DNA of 64,000 nucleotides from Bacteroidales bacterium. GTDB taxonomy: Bacteria > Bacteroidota > Bacteroidia > Bacteroidales > UBA932. The notes under the pieces were generated by a model, which worked only from the letters and a program-made list of their open reading frames with translations, was not told the origin of the DNA and made no database searches. Of the stretch, positions 17,629 to 26,805 are shown in pieces (within the stretch, counting starts at the first letter, position 1; each line of letters opens with the position of its first letter). Made by a program: the position numbers and the translations under genes. The stretch lies in the NCBI GenBank assembly GCA_024401855.1, contig JAKSKH010000005.1, forward strand, positions 1-64,000, written 5' to 3'.

Positions 17629-18848
17629 AAAAGACAATAGCAATACTAATGATACTCGGCATTTGTGGTCTTGACTCATATGCCCAATGGTATCTGTTTC
17701 CCGGACGCAGGAAAGCAAGGCAGGAAGCAGCCATAATCAAGGATACGGTTTCCACAATACAGGCTGCCCCCGGAACAGCTCAGCCGGATCCGGAGGAAAT
17801 CATCCAGACCGATGAACGGCAGGAAACGGAAGTTGAAGCCGAAAACATTTTTCCGGATGAGATCAATCTTTCCATCATTCTTCCTCTTCATGCCGGTTCT
17901 CAGCCGAATTCCAATTTCTTTGAGATGTACTGCGGAGCGCTTCTGGCAGTACGCGACCTTGGAGAATCCGGTATAAAAATGAATGTGAACGTATTTGATT
18001 CGGCAGATGAAAGCAATCCTGTATCCGTAGAACAGCTGCAGGAAAGCCATGTCATTTTCGGACCTGTGGCCCCGGAGGAAATCAAGGACATTCTGAAAAT
18101 CTGTCCGGAAAACACATATGTAATATCACCGTTGGATCCAAAAGTTGCGGCGTATACGGATTCATGCCGTATAATCCAGTCCCCCGCTTCATGGACACAG
18201 CAATATGACGAACTTGCAGATTGGATCAGGGAAGAAACCTTGCCCGGAGACAGGATAGTCCTGATGAATGACAACCCCATGGGGGAACAGTCATCATATA
18301 TGATTTCAAAACTGAAACAGAAGGGACTTGATTTCTCGGCAGTCAGTAAGGTGTCGGAATTGGGCTCATTCCCTTCCGGCACATCCAGAATCGTGATGGT
18401 TTCGGATAACGACAGTTATATAAATATCAGCGTACGTGAACTCGGGAACCAGATTTTCAGAAAAGACAACATCTGTCTCTACACCACATCCAGGGTAAGG
18501 AACACCATAGGCGCAGAGGCAAAGCACCTGTACAATATGCACACCAGGATGACTGCGGCGTACTACATCGATTATTCAGGTACGGAAGTCAGGGATTTCA
18601 TCCTGAAGTACAGGGCATTGTTCAAGACTGAACCAGGATCATTCGCATTCCAGGGATATGATGCAATCCACTATTTTGTGAACATGTGTGAAAAATTCGG
18701 CACACAATGGCACAGAAACCTCAACGAATATTCTGAAAGGGGTTTGCAGACCGATTACGAGTTCCTCAATCCGGAAGGAAAGGGCTATATCAATAAAGCT
18801 GTAAGACGCATCGTTTACAACAACGATATGTCAATCGTTCTCCAATAG
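17625..18848 (+). CDS. Periplasmic-binding-protein-like (PBP1 fold) secreted protein
   Basis: 407 residues from the ATG that overlaps the glycosyltransferase stop (ATGA). A signal peptide ends near SYAQ (residue ~21). A low-complexity linker follows, then two alpha/beta lobes starting at INLSIILPLHAGSQ, resembling type-1 periplasmic binding proteins (NPVSVEQLQESHVIFGPVAPEE, QGYDAIHYF). Related Bacteroidales proteins often carry LysM domains; none is visible here. Function unknown; possibly recognition of a cell-wall or peptide ligand. The last 18 bases overlap the recN 3' end on the other strand. Confidence 0.7.
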   Translation: MKKTIAILMILGICGLDSYAQWYLFPGRRKARQEAAIIKDTVSTIQAAPGTAQPDPEEIIQTDERQETEVEAENIFPDEINLSIILPLHAGSQPNSNFFEMYCGALLAVRDLGESGIKMNVNVFDSADESNPVSVEQLQESHVIFGPVAPEEIKDILKICPENTYVISPLDPKVAAYTDSCRIIQSPASWTQQYDELADWIREETLPGDRIVLMNDNPMGEQSSYMISKLKQKGLDFSAVSKVSELGSFPSGTSRIVMVSDNDSYINISVRELGNQIFRKDNICLYTTSRVRNTIGAEAKHLYNMHTRMTAAYYIDYSGTEVRDFILKYRALFKTEPGSFAFQGYDAIHYFVNMCEKFGTQWHRNLNEYSERGLQTDYEFLNPEGKGYINKAVRRIVYNNDMSIVLQ

Positions 18849-20495
18849 AACCCGGGCGTTGGCCATTGCGGCATCACTTACAACGGCACCGCTCAAAAGG
18901 CGGGCGATTTCCCTTACCCGCTCTTCTCCTGCAACGGCCCTTATGGACGACGAAGCCTTTCCATTGTGATCACTCTTCTCAACAACATAATGGGCATTTC
19001 CCTTTGCGGCCACCTGAGGAAGATGAGTAATGGAAAAGACCTGCATGTCCGCTCCCATTGAGCATATCATGCTGCCCATCTTGTCCGCAACGCTGCCGCT
19101 CACCCCTGTATCTATTTCATCGAATATCAAGGTAGGCATACCGACAAAACGGGCCATCATTGCCTTAAGGCAGAGCATGATTCTCGAAATTTCACCACCG
19201 GACGCACATCTTTCCAACTCAAGCGGAGAGGCTCCCACCGAAGAGAAACGGAAAACCACCGAATCTGTTCCGTAAGGACCGGGAACGCAGGGATTCAGGT
19301 CAACGACGAAATTGGCCCGCTCAAGTTCAAGAAATCTTAAGGAAACTGTTATCTCTTCCGAGAACCCGGGCGATGACTTCACCCTCCTGTTGTGAAGTTC
19401 CTCGCAGCGAAGGCTGAATTCACGCTTGAGAGTATCTATCTCCCTCCCAAGCGTATCTATGGAATCCTGAAGGTTTGAGATATCATCAACACTGCCTGCA
19501 AGCTTGTCCCTCAATAATATCAATTCATCGACAGTGGAGCAGGAATGCCTCTTGAGAAGGGTATACAGAAGTGAAAGCCTGTCCTCTACCATCTGAAGAT
19601 GCTCCGGCGACATATCAACGTTGGAGTCGAGCCTTTCAATTTCCGACAGGATGTCCGAAAGTTCGATTCTGGCAGACTCGATTCTTTCACTTATTCCGCT
19701 TGCCGCGGGGAAACACCTGTGTATGGAGAACAGAAGCTTCTCCGACTCCTTCAATGCAGGAATGATTCCTTGCGCGTCATCCTGTGACGGGCAAAGCAAT
19801 TCCGTAACGTTTCCCAGCGCCGATTTGATCTGTTCAGCAGAAGAAAGGCTGCTCTGTTCCTCCTCAAGCGATTCAAGTTCTCCGGAGTGCAGTGATGCAT
19901 CCTGCAACTGCTGCAGCAGGGAGGCATTATAATCGCCCTCTTCCCTGCATCGCCTCTGCCTTTCAAGCAGATCCGACAACTCCGCCTCTTTGCGCCTGAG
20001 TTCCTGCCACAAATTCCTGCATTCCGTGCGTAAGGAGGAATTCCCTGCAAAGAAATCAAGAACCGACAGCTGGAAGTTCCTGTCTGTCAGAAAAAGGCTT
20101 TTATGTTGCGAGTGAATGTCAATAAGCCTGGAGGATATTTCTGAAAGCAGTGAGACGGAAACAGGAGAATCATTGATGAAACTGCGTGAACGTCCGCTTC
20201 TGTTCACAGTTCTTCTGATTATCAGATGGCCTCCGTCCCAATCGACGTCATTGTCCTCCATAGTGGACTGCAGATCCGGGTCATTGACGTCAAATTCCCC
20301 TTCCACGACACAACTGTCGCTTTCAGAAGAAATGAGGGACGCGTCCGCCTTGGCTCCGGAGAGAAGGGACAGCGCACCCAGAAGGATGGATTTTCCGGCT
20401 CCTGTCTGCCCTGTAATAATGACCAAACCCTCCGGAAAGGAAATATCCAGAGAGTTGATCAAAATATAATTCCTGATATGAAGGGAGCTAAGCAC
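18831..20495 (-). CDS. recN: DNA repair protein RecN
   Basis: 554 residues, normal length. An SMC-like ATPase that holds DNA ends during double-strand break repair. Walker A GQTGAGKS at 29-36, a central coiled coil (~150-370), the ABC signature region (LERCASGGEISRIMLCLKA) and Walker B LIFDEIDTGVSG. It is the last gene of the trxB-bamD-rpoZ-recN run and overlaps rpoZ by 8 bases. Confidence 0.96.
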   Translation of the reverse strand: MLSSLHIRNYILINSLDISFPEGLVIITGQTGAGKSILLGALSLLSGAKADASLISSESDSCVVEGEFDVNDPDLQSTMEDNDVDWDGGHLIIRRTVNRSGRSRSFINDSPVSVSLLSEISSRLIDIHSQHKSLFLTDRNFQLSVLDFFAGNSSLRTECRNLWQELRRKEAELSDLLERQRRCREEGDYNASLLQQLQDASLHSGELESLEEEQSSLSSAEQIKSALGNVTELLCPSQDDAQGIIPALKESEKLLFSIHRCFPAASGISERIESARIELSDILSEIERLDSNVDMSPEHLQMVEDRLSLLYTLLKRHSCSTVDELILLRDKLAGSVDDISNLQDSIDTLGREIDTLKREFSLRCEELHNRRVKSSPGFSEEITVSLRFLELERANFVVDLNPCVPGPYGTDSVVFRFSSVGASPLELERCASGGEISRIMLCLKAMMARFVGMPTLIFDEIDTGVSGSVADKMGSMICSMGADMQVFSITHLPQVAAKGNAHYVVEKSDHNGKASSSIRAVAGEERVREIARLLSGAVVSDAAMANARVLLEND

Positions 20496-20817
20496 CTATC
20501 GCACCGTCTTCCTGAGCCACCCTGTAATAAAGCTCATCCGCTTCAAATTCGGAAATGGCAACAAGATCGGGCTTGGGCTGACGCTCATAGTATTTTGATA
20601 TTTCTATCTGCTCCTTGTTTTCGAAGACTTCGTCCATCGTGTCACGCTCACCGCGGAAATCCTCAAGTTTCTTTGCAAGTTCCTTTTTTTCGGCAAGGGC
20701 TATCTGGTTTGCTCTCTTTGAAAGAATCACAACTGTCTCGTAGAGATTTCCTGTAGGCTCCGCGAGGTATTTCACGTCGCGTGTAATGGTGTTGACCGGT
20801 ATTTTTTTCTGTTCCAT
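20488..20817 (-). CDS. rpoZ: RNA polymerase omega subunit, Bacteroidota Rpb6 type
   Basis: 109 residues. Matches the Bacteroidota form of the omega/Rpb6 subunit that helps assemble RNA polymerase: NTITRD near the start, TGNLYETVVILSKRANQIAL in the core, and ENKEQIEISKYYERQPKP. It sits between bamD and recN and overlaps recN by 8 bases. Recognition rests on the family pattern. Confidence 0.88.
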   Translation of the reverse strand: MEQKKIPVNTITRDVKYLAEPTGNLYETVVILSKRANQIALAEKKELAKKLEDFRGERDTMDEVFENKEQIEISKYYERQPKPDLVAISEFEADELYYRVAQEDGAIGA

Positions 20818-20853
20818 ATAATCAATACGCTGATAAGTTCAACAAAAGTTTCA

Positions 20854-21642
20854 TTATTTATCTTTCACCTTGTTGTACAAAACATCCAGACCCTTGCGGT
20901 AATCGGAATCAGGATATTCGCCGATGAAATTGTAATAATCGTCAATGAATACAAGGAAACGTTCCTTCTGCTTGGAAGGAATGCTCATATCCGCATATTT
21001 GTATGATGACATTGCCGCATAATACAGGATATCCTCCCTGTAAACGTTGTCGGCATCATCCTTAAGCACATTCTTGAGAGCGACTCTGGCAGCCTTGTAA
21101 TCTTCCATGACATAGTAGATCCTGGCATTCTCATAGGCCTTCCTGTCAAGCCTGTTGCCAAGATCCTCAAGCATATGCTGACACATTATCGCATTCACTC
21201 CGTCCGGATGCTGGACGATGTACTCGCCTATTGCCGAAATAGCCTTGTAAGTCGGAGTCTGATCCAGTTCATATCTGAGCGTAGCCTTGTACAGACAGTC
21301 AACCTTGAGATACTCGGCCTGCTCGGCAAAAGTGCTTCTCGGGAAAACGGACAGGAAATGATCGAAATTACTTTCGGCTGTTACATAATCCTTGTTGCTG
21401 TAATTGGAAAGGCCCCAGTAGAATTGTACGGTATCATCCCTTTCCGTTCCTGTGGTGATTGCCGCAAGGGACTCGAACAGAGCCGAAGCCTTGGTATACT
21501 TGGCTTTATTGAAATAATCGAACGCCGCAGCATACTTTGCATCGTTGTCAGCCCCTTCAAGAAGCAGTTCATACTGTGACTTGCATGAGCAGACAGCAAT
21601 GAATGACATCAGCGTAAGAATAAGTAACCTGCCGTTTCTCAT
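20854..21642 (-). CDS. bamD: Outer-membrane assembly lipoprotein BamD
   Basis: 262 residues with a lipoprotein signal (AVCSC, Cys20). The body is TPR-like helical repeats (YFNKAKYTKASALFE, FYWGLSNYSNKDYVTAESNFDHFL, FPRSTFAEQAEYL), matching BamD/YfiO, the essential partner of BamA in outer-membrane protein insertion. The start overlaps the trxB stop by 4 bases (ATGA). Confidence 0.92.
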   Translation of the reverse strand: MRNGRLLILTLMSFIAVCSCKSQYELLLEGADNDAKYAAAFDYFNKAKYTKASALFESLAAITTGTERDDTVQFYWGLSNYSNKDYVTAESNFDHFLSVFPRSTFAEQAEYLKVDCLYKATLRYELDQTPTYKAISAIGEYIVQHPDGVNAIMCQHMLEDLGNRLDRKAYENARIYYVMEDYKAARVALKNVLKDDADNVYREDILYYAAMSSYKYADMSIPSKQKERFLVFIDDYYNFIGEYPDSDYRKGLDVLYNKVKDK

Positions 21643-22559
21643 TTCTTCAAAAATTTTTCTGCATCAAGAGCGGCCCGGCATCCGGAAGCCGCCGCATTTA
21701 TGGCCTGACGATAGTACGGGTCCTGAACGTCTCCGGCCGCAAAAACGCCCTCTACATTTGTACGGCTGCTTACCCCGTCTGTCAATATATACCCGTTCCC
21801 ATCTGTTTTAATCCATCTGGAGAACAACTCTGAAGCCGGATGGTGACCTATGGCGAGGAAGAAGCCATCGACATCTATATCAAAAACCTCGCCATCCTTT
21901 CTGACAAGGCGGGCGCCGGTGACGCCATTTTCATCACCGAGCACCTCCCGGGTATTGCAATTCCAGAGAATCTCGATGTTCGGAGAATTGAAAACCCTCT
22001 CCTGCATTGCCTTCGAGGCTCTCAACTCGTCCCTGCGGACTATCATATACACCTTGCGGCACAAACCTGAAAGATATGAAGCCTCCTCGCATGCCGTATC
22101 ACCTCCTCCGACCACGGCCACATCCTTCTTTCTGTAAAAGAAACCGTCGCAGGTAGCGCAGGCGGAAACACCCATTCCCCGGTACTTGAGCTCCGAAGGA
22201 AGACCGAGATATCTGGCGGTGGCGCCCGTTGCAATAATTACAGCATCCGCGGTCATTTCCGTTTCGGAATCGACGGTGACCACAAAAGGCCTTGCATCGA
22301 AATCAACGGAAGTCACAACACCACGGCGTATGTCCGCTCCAAGCATGACGGCCTGCTCACGCATCCCGGCCATGAGTTGGTTTGCATCGATTCCTCCGGG
22401 AAATCCCGGATAGTTCTCCACCACAGTGGTTGTAGTCAGCTGCCCTCCGGGCTCATTGCCTTCGAGCAGAACGGGATTAAGCGCGGCCCTGCTCGCATAT
22501 ATGGCCGCTGTATATCCGGCCGGACCTCCGCCGATAATCAGGCATTCAACGTGTTCCAT
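21639..22559 (-). CDS. trxB: Thioredoxin-disulfide reductase
   Basis: 306 residues from the chosen ATG, normal for the low-molecular-weight class. An NADPH-dependent FAD enzyme that reduces thioredoxin. FAD site GGGPAG (10-15), redox-active CATC (134-137), NADPH site VVGGGDTACEEA, and the second FAD motif VEGVFAAGDVQD. A longer frame to 22715 would cross the -7 element at 22576-22583 and the divergent fur gene, so ATG 22559 is preferred. First gene of the trxB-recN run. Confidence 0.96.
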   Translation of the reverse strand: MEHVECLIIGGGPAGYTAAIYASRAALNPVLLEGNEPGGQLTTTTVVENYPGFPGGIDANQLMAGMREQAVMLGADIRRGVVTSVDFDARPFVVTVDSETEMTADAVIIATGATARYLGLPSELKYRGMGVSACATCDGFFYRKKDVAVVGGGDTACEEASYLSGLCRKVYMIVRRDELRASKAMQERVFNSPNIEILWNCNTREVLGDENGVTGARLVRKDGEVFDIDVDGFFLAIGHHPASELFSRWIKTDGNGYILTDGVSSRTNVEGVFAAGDVQDPYYRQAINAAASGCRAALDAEKFLKK

Positions 22560-22575
22560 AACAATAAAAAGGATA

Positions 22576-22583
22576 CAAATATA
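22576..22583 (-). promoter_or_regulatory. -7 element for the trxB-bamD-rpoZ-recN run
   Basis: The minus strand reads TATATTTG, matching TAnnTTTG, 16 bases before the trxB start. It shares a 50-base divergent gap with the fur-like gene. Confidence 0.5.
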
Positions 22584-22595
22584 TAAAATAACTGT

Positions 22596-22603
22596 TAACT
22601 TTG
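22596..22603 (+). promoter_or_regulatory. -7 element for the Fur-family gene
   Basis: TAACTTTG matches TAnnTTTG and ends only 6 bases before the ATG at 22610, implying an almost leaderless message. This also argues against a TTG start at 22601. Confidence 0.5.
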
Positions 22604-22609
22604 GAAGAA

Positions 22610-23062
22610 ATGAGGATTTCAGCAACAAATATACCCGACATCCAGAAATTGTCGAAGATACTGAAAGACAAAGGGATGAGGATGACACCCCAGAGAGCCT
22701 CCGTACACAGGGCAATGATGACGCTTGTCCACGCGAGCGCCGATATGGTTGCCGGACACCTGGCCGCCTCCGGAATCACCAATGTTACAGTGGCCTCCGT
22801 TTACAATATTCTTTCTTCAATGGCGGACAAGGGAATATACGGGCGGAGATTCAGCTCCAACAACAAAATGTATTTTGATATCGTTCCCTCGAAGCACCTG
22901 CATCTGTACGATACTAAAAACAACGAATTCAAGGATATAACGGATACGGAGCTGTACCCTTTGGTGGAAGCTCATCTGAAAGGACGCAGATTCAGGGGAT
23001 ACAGGATAGACAGGATAGAAATACAGGTAGTCTGCCACGCTACGGGGAAGAAGACGAAATAA
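22610..23062 (+). CDS. Fur-family transcriptional regulator
   Basis: 150 residues. The N-terminal winged helix is typical (KDKGMRMTPQRASVHRAMM, ITNVTVASVYNILSSMADKGI). In the C-terminal dimerisation domain the sensor-site stretch is KHLHLYDTKNNEFKDI, where classical Fur/PerR has HxHxxCxxC; both cysteines of that pair are absent, so the structural zinc site is missing. One Cys remains near the C-terminus (VVCHATG). The gene is divergent from trxB, which hints at redox or peroxide control. The signal sensed is unknown. It ends exactly where rpoN on the other strand ends. Confidence 0.88.
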   Translation: MRISATNIPDIQKLSKILKDKGMRMTPQRASVHRAMMTLVHASADMVAGHLAASGITNVTVASVYNILSSMADKGIYGRRFSSNNKMYFDIVPSKHLHLYDTKNNEFKDITDTELYPLVEAHLKGRRFRGYRIDRIEIQVVCHATGKKTK

Positions 23063-24472
23063 TCAGATGCTCTTGCGCCAGCGTGCCAGAGGAATGCCCA
23101 GCTGTCCCCTGTATTTGGCAATGGTCCTGCGGGCAACGACATACCCGCGTTTGCCCATTTCGGTTACAAGCTGCTCATCTGTAAGGGGCTTCCTCTTATC
23201 CTCCGCATCAACACACTCCTGAAGAGCTTTTTTCAGTTCCCTCGTGGAAACTTCGTCCCCCTCCTTGTTCTCCAAGCCCTCGGAGAAAAAATATTTCAAG
23301 GGAAAAATGCCGAAATGCGTTTCTATGTATTTGCTGTTGACGACCCTGGAAATGGTGGATATGTCAAAACCTGTCGCCTCCGCTATATCTTTGAGAACCA
23401 TGGGACGGAGGTTAGATTCATCGCCGTCGACAAAATAATCGTACTGATAATCCAGTATAGCCTGCATGGTCTTCTGCAGAGTGTTCTGTCTCTGTTTCAA
23501 GGCTTCTATGAACCATTTAGCCGAATCCATCTTCTGCTTCACGAAAGCCAGAGCATCCTTCTGCACGCGCTCGGAAGCGCTCCTGGAGTCAATGAGCATA
23601 TCTGCATACTTCCTGTTTACACGGAGTTCCGGTATGGAGAATCTGGGCATCGAGAAACTCAGACGCCCTTCATTCTCCTCAAGAAGGAAATCGGGGACTA
23701 TCTGCTGGGCCTGATCGGCGTAATTGTCATCAATCTGCCCCCCGGGTGACGGGTTCAGCTTTACAATTCTGGCCATTGCAGCCTTCAAACTGTCTTCATC
23801 AAGATCAAGTCTGGACATCAACTTCTTGAAATGCCTGTTGGAGAATTCATCAAATTCCTCACGAAGTATCCTTTCCGCATTGACTACATCTTCCGTCTGC
23901 CGGCAGCATTCAAGCTGAAGCAGCAGGCACTCGCGCAGATCCCGGGCCGCAACACCCGAAGGTTCGAACTCCTGCACCACCTTGAGCATTCTCTCGACTT
24001 CGGCGCGGTCTGTCTGGATTCCGGCCCGGAAAGCCAGATCGTCCACCAGGGAATCCAGATCCCTGCGCAGATAGCCGTCCTTGTCCAGAGAACCTATGAT
24101 AAACGACGCCACCTCATACTCATGCTGGTCCAGATTCCTGTACCCCAACTGATCCATAAGACTCTGTGTGAAACTCTGTCTTACGGAAAAAGTGTTGTAT
24201 TCAGGACGGGCGTCCTTGCCCCAGTTGTTCACGTAAAGATTATATGGCCTGATATTGCTGTTGTCCTCTTCCTGGAGTTCATCGAGAGAAACATCCCTGA
24301 TATCCTCGTCCTTCCCGGTATCGGGAGAATCATCAAGTACGGGATTCTCCTCAAGTTCCGCACGGATTCTCTGCTCCAGATCCTGAACAGGCAGCTCTAT
24401 GAGCTTTATTGTCTGAATCTGAAGTGGAGACAGCTTTTGCGTCTGTTTGAGTTCAAGTCCCTGTTTGATCAT
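23063..24472 (-). CDS. rpoN: RNA polymerase sigma-54 factor
   Basis: 469 residues. N-terminal Gln/Leu-rich activator-interacting region (MIKQGLELKQTQKLSPLQIQTIKLIELP), an acidic linker, the core-binding domain, the HTH segment (GFDISTISRVVNSKYIETHFGIFPLKYFFSEG) and the RpoN box ARRTIAKYRGQL near the C-terminus. It directs polymerase to -24/-12 promoters that need an AAA+ activator. It is co-transcribed with the SPOR-domain gene (4-base overlap). Confidence 0.97.
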   Translation of the reverse strand: MIKQGLELKQTQKLSPLQIQTIKLIELPVQDLEQRIRAELEENPVLDDSPDTGKDEDIRDVSLDELQEEDNSNIRPYNLYVNNWGKDARPEYNTFSVRQSFTQSLMDQLGYRNLDQHEYEVASFIIGSLDKDGYLRRDLDSLVDDLAFRAGIQTDRAEVERMLKVVQEFEPSGVAARDLRECLLLQLECCRQTEDVVNAERILREEFDEFSNRHFKKLMSRLDLDEDSLKAAMARIVKLNPSPGGQIDDNYADQAQQIVPDFLLEENEGRLSFSMPRFSIPELRVNRKYADMLIDSRSASERVQKDALAFVKQKMDSAKWFIEALKQRQNTLQKTMQAILDYQYDYFVDGDESNLRPMVLKDIAEATGFDISTISRVVNSKYIETHFGIFPLKYFFSEGLENKEGDEVSTRELKKALQECVDAEDKRKPLTDEQLVTEMGKRGYVVARRTIAKYRGQLGIPLARWRKSI

Positions 24473-24990
24473 AAGATATCCGGGCTTTCCGTTTCAGTTA
24501 TCTCTACATTCCTGCGCCCGATGGAAGGATATTTGAAATACTCCCTTATGATTGTGGCGTCGGGGAATTCCCCTTTAATGGAATTCAAGACAACTTCAGC
24601 ATCTATCCTTGACCTGAAATTCCCTACCGTGACCTTGAAATTGGGGCTTGCATACGATCTGTACACGGGAATGTCCGGAAACATTGCGGAGAATTTGTCG
24701 GCAGTTGCCTGAGACACTTCCCTCGCAGTCTGGACGCTGTTGTAATAGATGCGGATCCTGAACCCGCTGTACTGTTTTCCCTCATTGGCGGAAATCTGTC
24801 TTGAGAGGGCTTCCTGCACAGTACGGGGCTGGGTCAGGGTGACTCCGGACGGCATGGATCCGCAGACATCGACGTTCACAAGACTGGAATCGACCTGGGG
24901 TTCGTATTCAAAGCTTACGGGACCTTCCTGCGCCCGGGCGCCTGCAGCACAGGCACACAATATAATGAACAAGGAAAACAATCTTTTCAT
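24469..24990 (-). CDS. SPOR-domain secreted protein
   Basis: 173 residues. A signal peptide ends near GARAQ (residue ~21). The C-terminal ~75 residues (YSGFRIRIYYNS to IIREYFKYPSI) match a SPOR domain, which binds denuded peptidoglycan strands at division sites. The middle part has no recognised fold. Both junctions in the LEA-SPOR-rpoN run are 4-base overlaps. A role in septal peptidoglycan is inferred. Confidence 0.8.
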   Translation of the reverse strand: MKRLFSLFIILCACAAGARAQEGPVSFEYEPQVDSSLVNVDVCGSMPSGVTLTQPRTVQEALSRQISANEGKQYSGFRIRIYYNSVQTAREVSQATADKFSAMFPDIPVYRSYASPNFKVTVGNFRSRIDAEVVLNSIKGEFPDATIIREYFKYPSIGRRNVEITETESPDIL

Positions 24991-25448
24991 TTGCGAAGAA
25001 TTTTGCTCAACGGAATGTCTTTCATTTCAACTTTCCTGCCAGATCCGCCACGTTTTGACAGAATTCCGGAAAAATCCACAGTGACATCATCTGCATTGAA
25101 CTTGCTGTCAAAAGATTGCAGCAAGTCAAAAACATTGAAGCCACTGGCAATTTCTCCATATACGGGAACAGTATAGACATCTTCACACTTCCCTGAAACT
25201 GACAGCATGTCCGCACTGAGTGACATAAGCGGAACTCCGTTCAACCTTGCGGTCCCTCTCATCTCCCTGACTTCAAAGGATGACCGGGGATTATTGATTC
25301 CCACCTGCACGACGACCTCAACGGAAGCGAAACCCTGAGGCTTGACGGAAGATATGCGGAATGACGTGAATTCAAGTTCCGGTGTCTTGGAACAGCCTCC
25401 CAGAAAAAGCGGGAACAAGAGCAGCAGCAAGGCAATATATCTTCTCAT
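24987..25448 (-). CDS. LEA type 2-like (WHy) lipoprotein
   Basis: 153 residues from the chosen ATG; a start 21 bases upstream would fall at or near the -7 box. Lipobox LGGC (Cys19). The body (LEFTSFRISSVKPQGFASVEVVVQVGINNPRSSFEVREMRGTARLNGVPL, read as several beta segments) has the LEA-2/WHy pattern, usually found in desiccation- or envelope-stress proteins. First gene of the run leading to rpoN. Precise role unknown. Confidence 0.72.
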   Translation of the reverse strand: MRRYIALLLLLFPLFLGGCSKTPELEFTSFRISSVKPQGFASVEVVVQVGINNPRSSFEVREMRGTARLNGVPLMSLSADMLSVSGKCEDVYTVPVYGEIASGFNVFDLLQSFDSKFNADDVTVDFSGILSKRGGSGRKVEMKDIPLSKILRK

Positions 25449-25466
25449 ATGACGGACATTAAAACA

Positions 25467-25474
25467 CAAATATA
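25467..25474 (-). promoter_or_regulatory. -7 element for the LEA-SPOR-rpoN run
   Basis: The minus strand reads TATATTTG, matching TAnnTTTG, 18 bases before the chosen start. It shares the short divergent gap with miaB. Confidence 0.48.
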
Positions 25475-25487
25475 AGAAATTTCTCTC

Positions 25488-25495
25488 TATCTTTG
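25488..25495 (+). promoter_or_regulatory. -7 element for miaB
   Basis: TATCTTTG matches TAnnTTTG and ends 8 bases before the miaB ATG, so the leader would be only a few bases. No -33 box at the normal distance. Confidence 0.45.
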
Positions 25496-25503
25496 CCTTT
25501 GCT

Positions 25504-26805
25504 ATGAAGAAGGTTTATATTGAGACTTACGGCTGTCAGATGAACGTGGCCGACACCGAAGTCATTTTTTCCATATTATCGGAACACGGCTACGAAAGGA
25601 CCCTGAGCATTGAAGAGGCGGATGTCATCATGGCCAACACCTGTTCCGTGAGGGACAATGCGGAACAGAGGATAAAAGGACGCATCGAACAGTTCAATCT
25701 GCAGCGCAGGACAAGGAAAGTGACGGTGGGCATACTTGGATGCATGGCTGAACGCATGAAAGAGGAGATACTGCAGACAGGAAAGGTTGACGTTGTCGCA
25801 GGTCCCGATTCATACAGGAATCTTCCCGCCATGCTTGAAGCGGCCGCAGAGGGAAAACCACAGATTAACGTAACACTTTCCAGGGAAGAGACATACGCAG
25901 AGATTTCCCCCATCCGAACAGACAAGAACGGGGTATCGGCGTTCATTTCCATAATGCGCGGATGCAACAACGTCTGCTCCTACTGCGTGGTTCCCTTCAC
26001 ACGTGGGGCGGAAAGGAGCAGAAACTGGCGCAGCATTGTCCGGGAGGCCTGCGAATGCAGTACCGGCTGGTATAAGGAGATAACTCTTCTTGGCCAGAAC
26101 GTGGACTCCTATTGCGATGGAGATGTAACTTTCGCAAAACTGCTTGCCATTGTTGCAGAGGCTGTTCCCCGGATGCGGATACGCTTCTCCACTTCCAATC
26201 CGCAGGACATCTCCGACGAGGTTCTCACCACGATGGCCGACCACCCCAACATCTGCAGGCACATACACCTTCCCGTTCAGTCAGGTTCCAACAGAATGCT
26301 CGAGAAGATGAGAAGGAGATACACCAGGGAATGGTATCTTGCAAGAGTGGACAGAATAAGGGAGATATTGCCCGACTGTGCAATCACAACCGATGTCATC
26401 GCCGGATTCTGTTCGGAAACGGAGGAAGACCATATGGAAACGCTCAGCCTTTTCAGGGAAGTAGGGTTCGATGCCGCGTATATGTTCTACTATTCAGAAA
26501 GACCCGGGACGCTTGCCGCCAGGAAATTCAAGGATGACGTTCCGATAGAGGTGAAGACAAGACGCCTGGAAGAGATCATAGCGCTTCAGAACAGGCTGTC
26601 CCTGGAAAGCAACAGAAAAGACATCGGAAAGCGTTTTGAGGTTCTTGTAGAGGGCGTCTCCAGGAAAAGCGACACCGAGCTTTGCGGAAGAAACAGCCAG
26701 AACAAGATGTGCGTATGGGCGGATACGGCACACAGGGCCGGAGACACGGTTGAGGTGGAAGTATGCGACTGCACACAGGCCACACTTCTGTGCAGGCTCA
26801 TTTAA
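25504..26805 (+). CDS. miaB: tRNA-2-methylthio-N6-dimethylallyladenosine synthase
   Basis: 433 residues. A radical-SAM methylthiotransferase that adds a methylthio group to i6A37 of tRNAs. The N-terminal UPF0004 domain holds three cluster cysteines (C11 in ETYGCQMN, C47, C80). The radical-SAM site is CNNVCSYC (C154, C158, C161). A C-terminal TRAM-like domain follows. It overlaps the radC 3' end by 8 bases. Confidence 0.95.
   Translation: MKKVYIETYGCQMNVADTEVIFSILSEHGYERTLSIEEADVIMANTCSVRDNAEQRIKGRIEQFNLQRRTRKVTVGILGCMAERMKEEILQTGKVDVVAGPDSYRNLPAMLEAAAEGKPQINVTLSREETYAEISPIRTDKNGVSAFISIMRGCNNVCSYCVVPFTRGAERSRNWRSIVREACECSTGWYKEITLLGQNVDSYCDGDVTFAKLLAIVAEAVPRMRIRFSTSNPQDISDEVLTTMADHPNICRHIHLPVQSGSNRMLEKMRRRYTREWYLARVDRIREILPDCAITTDVIAGFCSETEEDHMETLSLFREVGFDAAYMFYYSERPGTLAARKFKDDVPIEVKTRRLEEIIALQNRLSLESNRKDIGKRFEVLVEGVSRKSDTELCGRNSQNKMCVWADTAHRAGDTVEVEVCDCTQATLLCRLI

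Noticed and set aside
22560..22715. Longer trxB frame beginning MPCVRRLSG
   Set aside because: It would cross both divergent -7 boxes and the start of the Fur-type gene; MEHVECLIIGGGPAG is the normal start of the enzyme.
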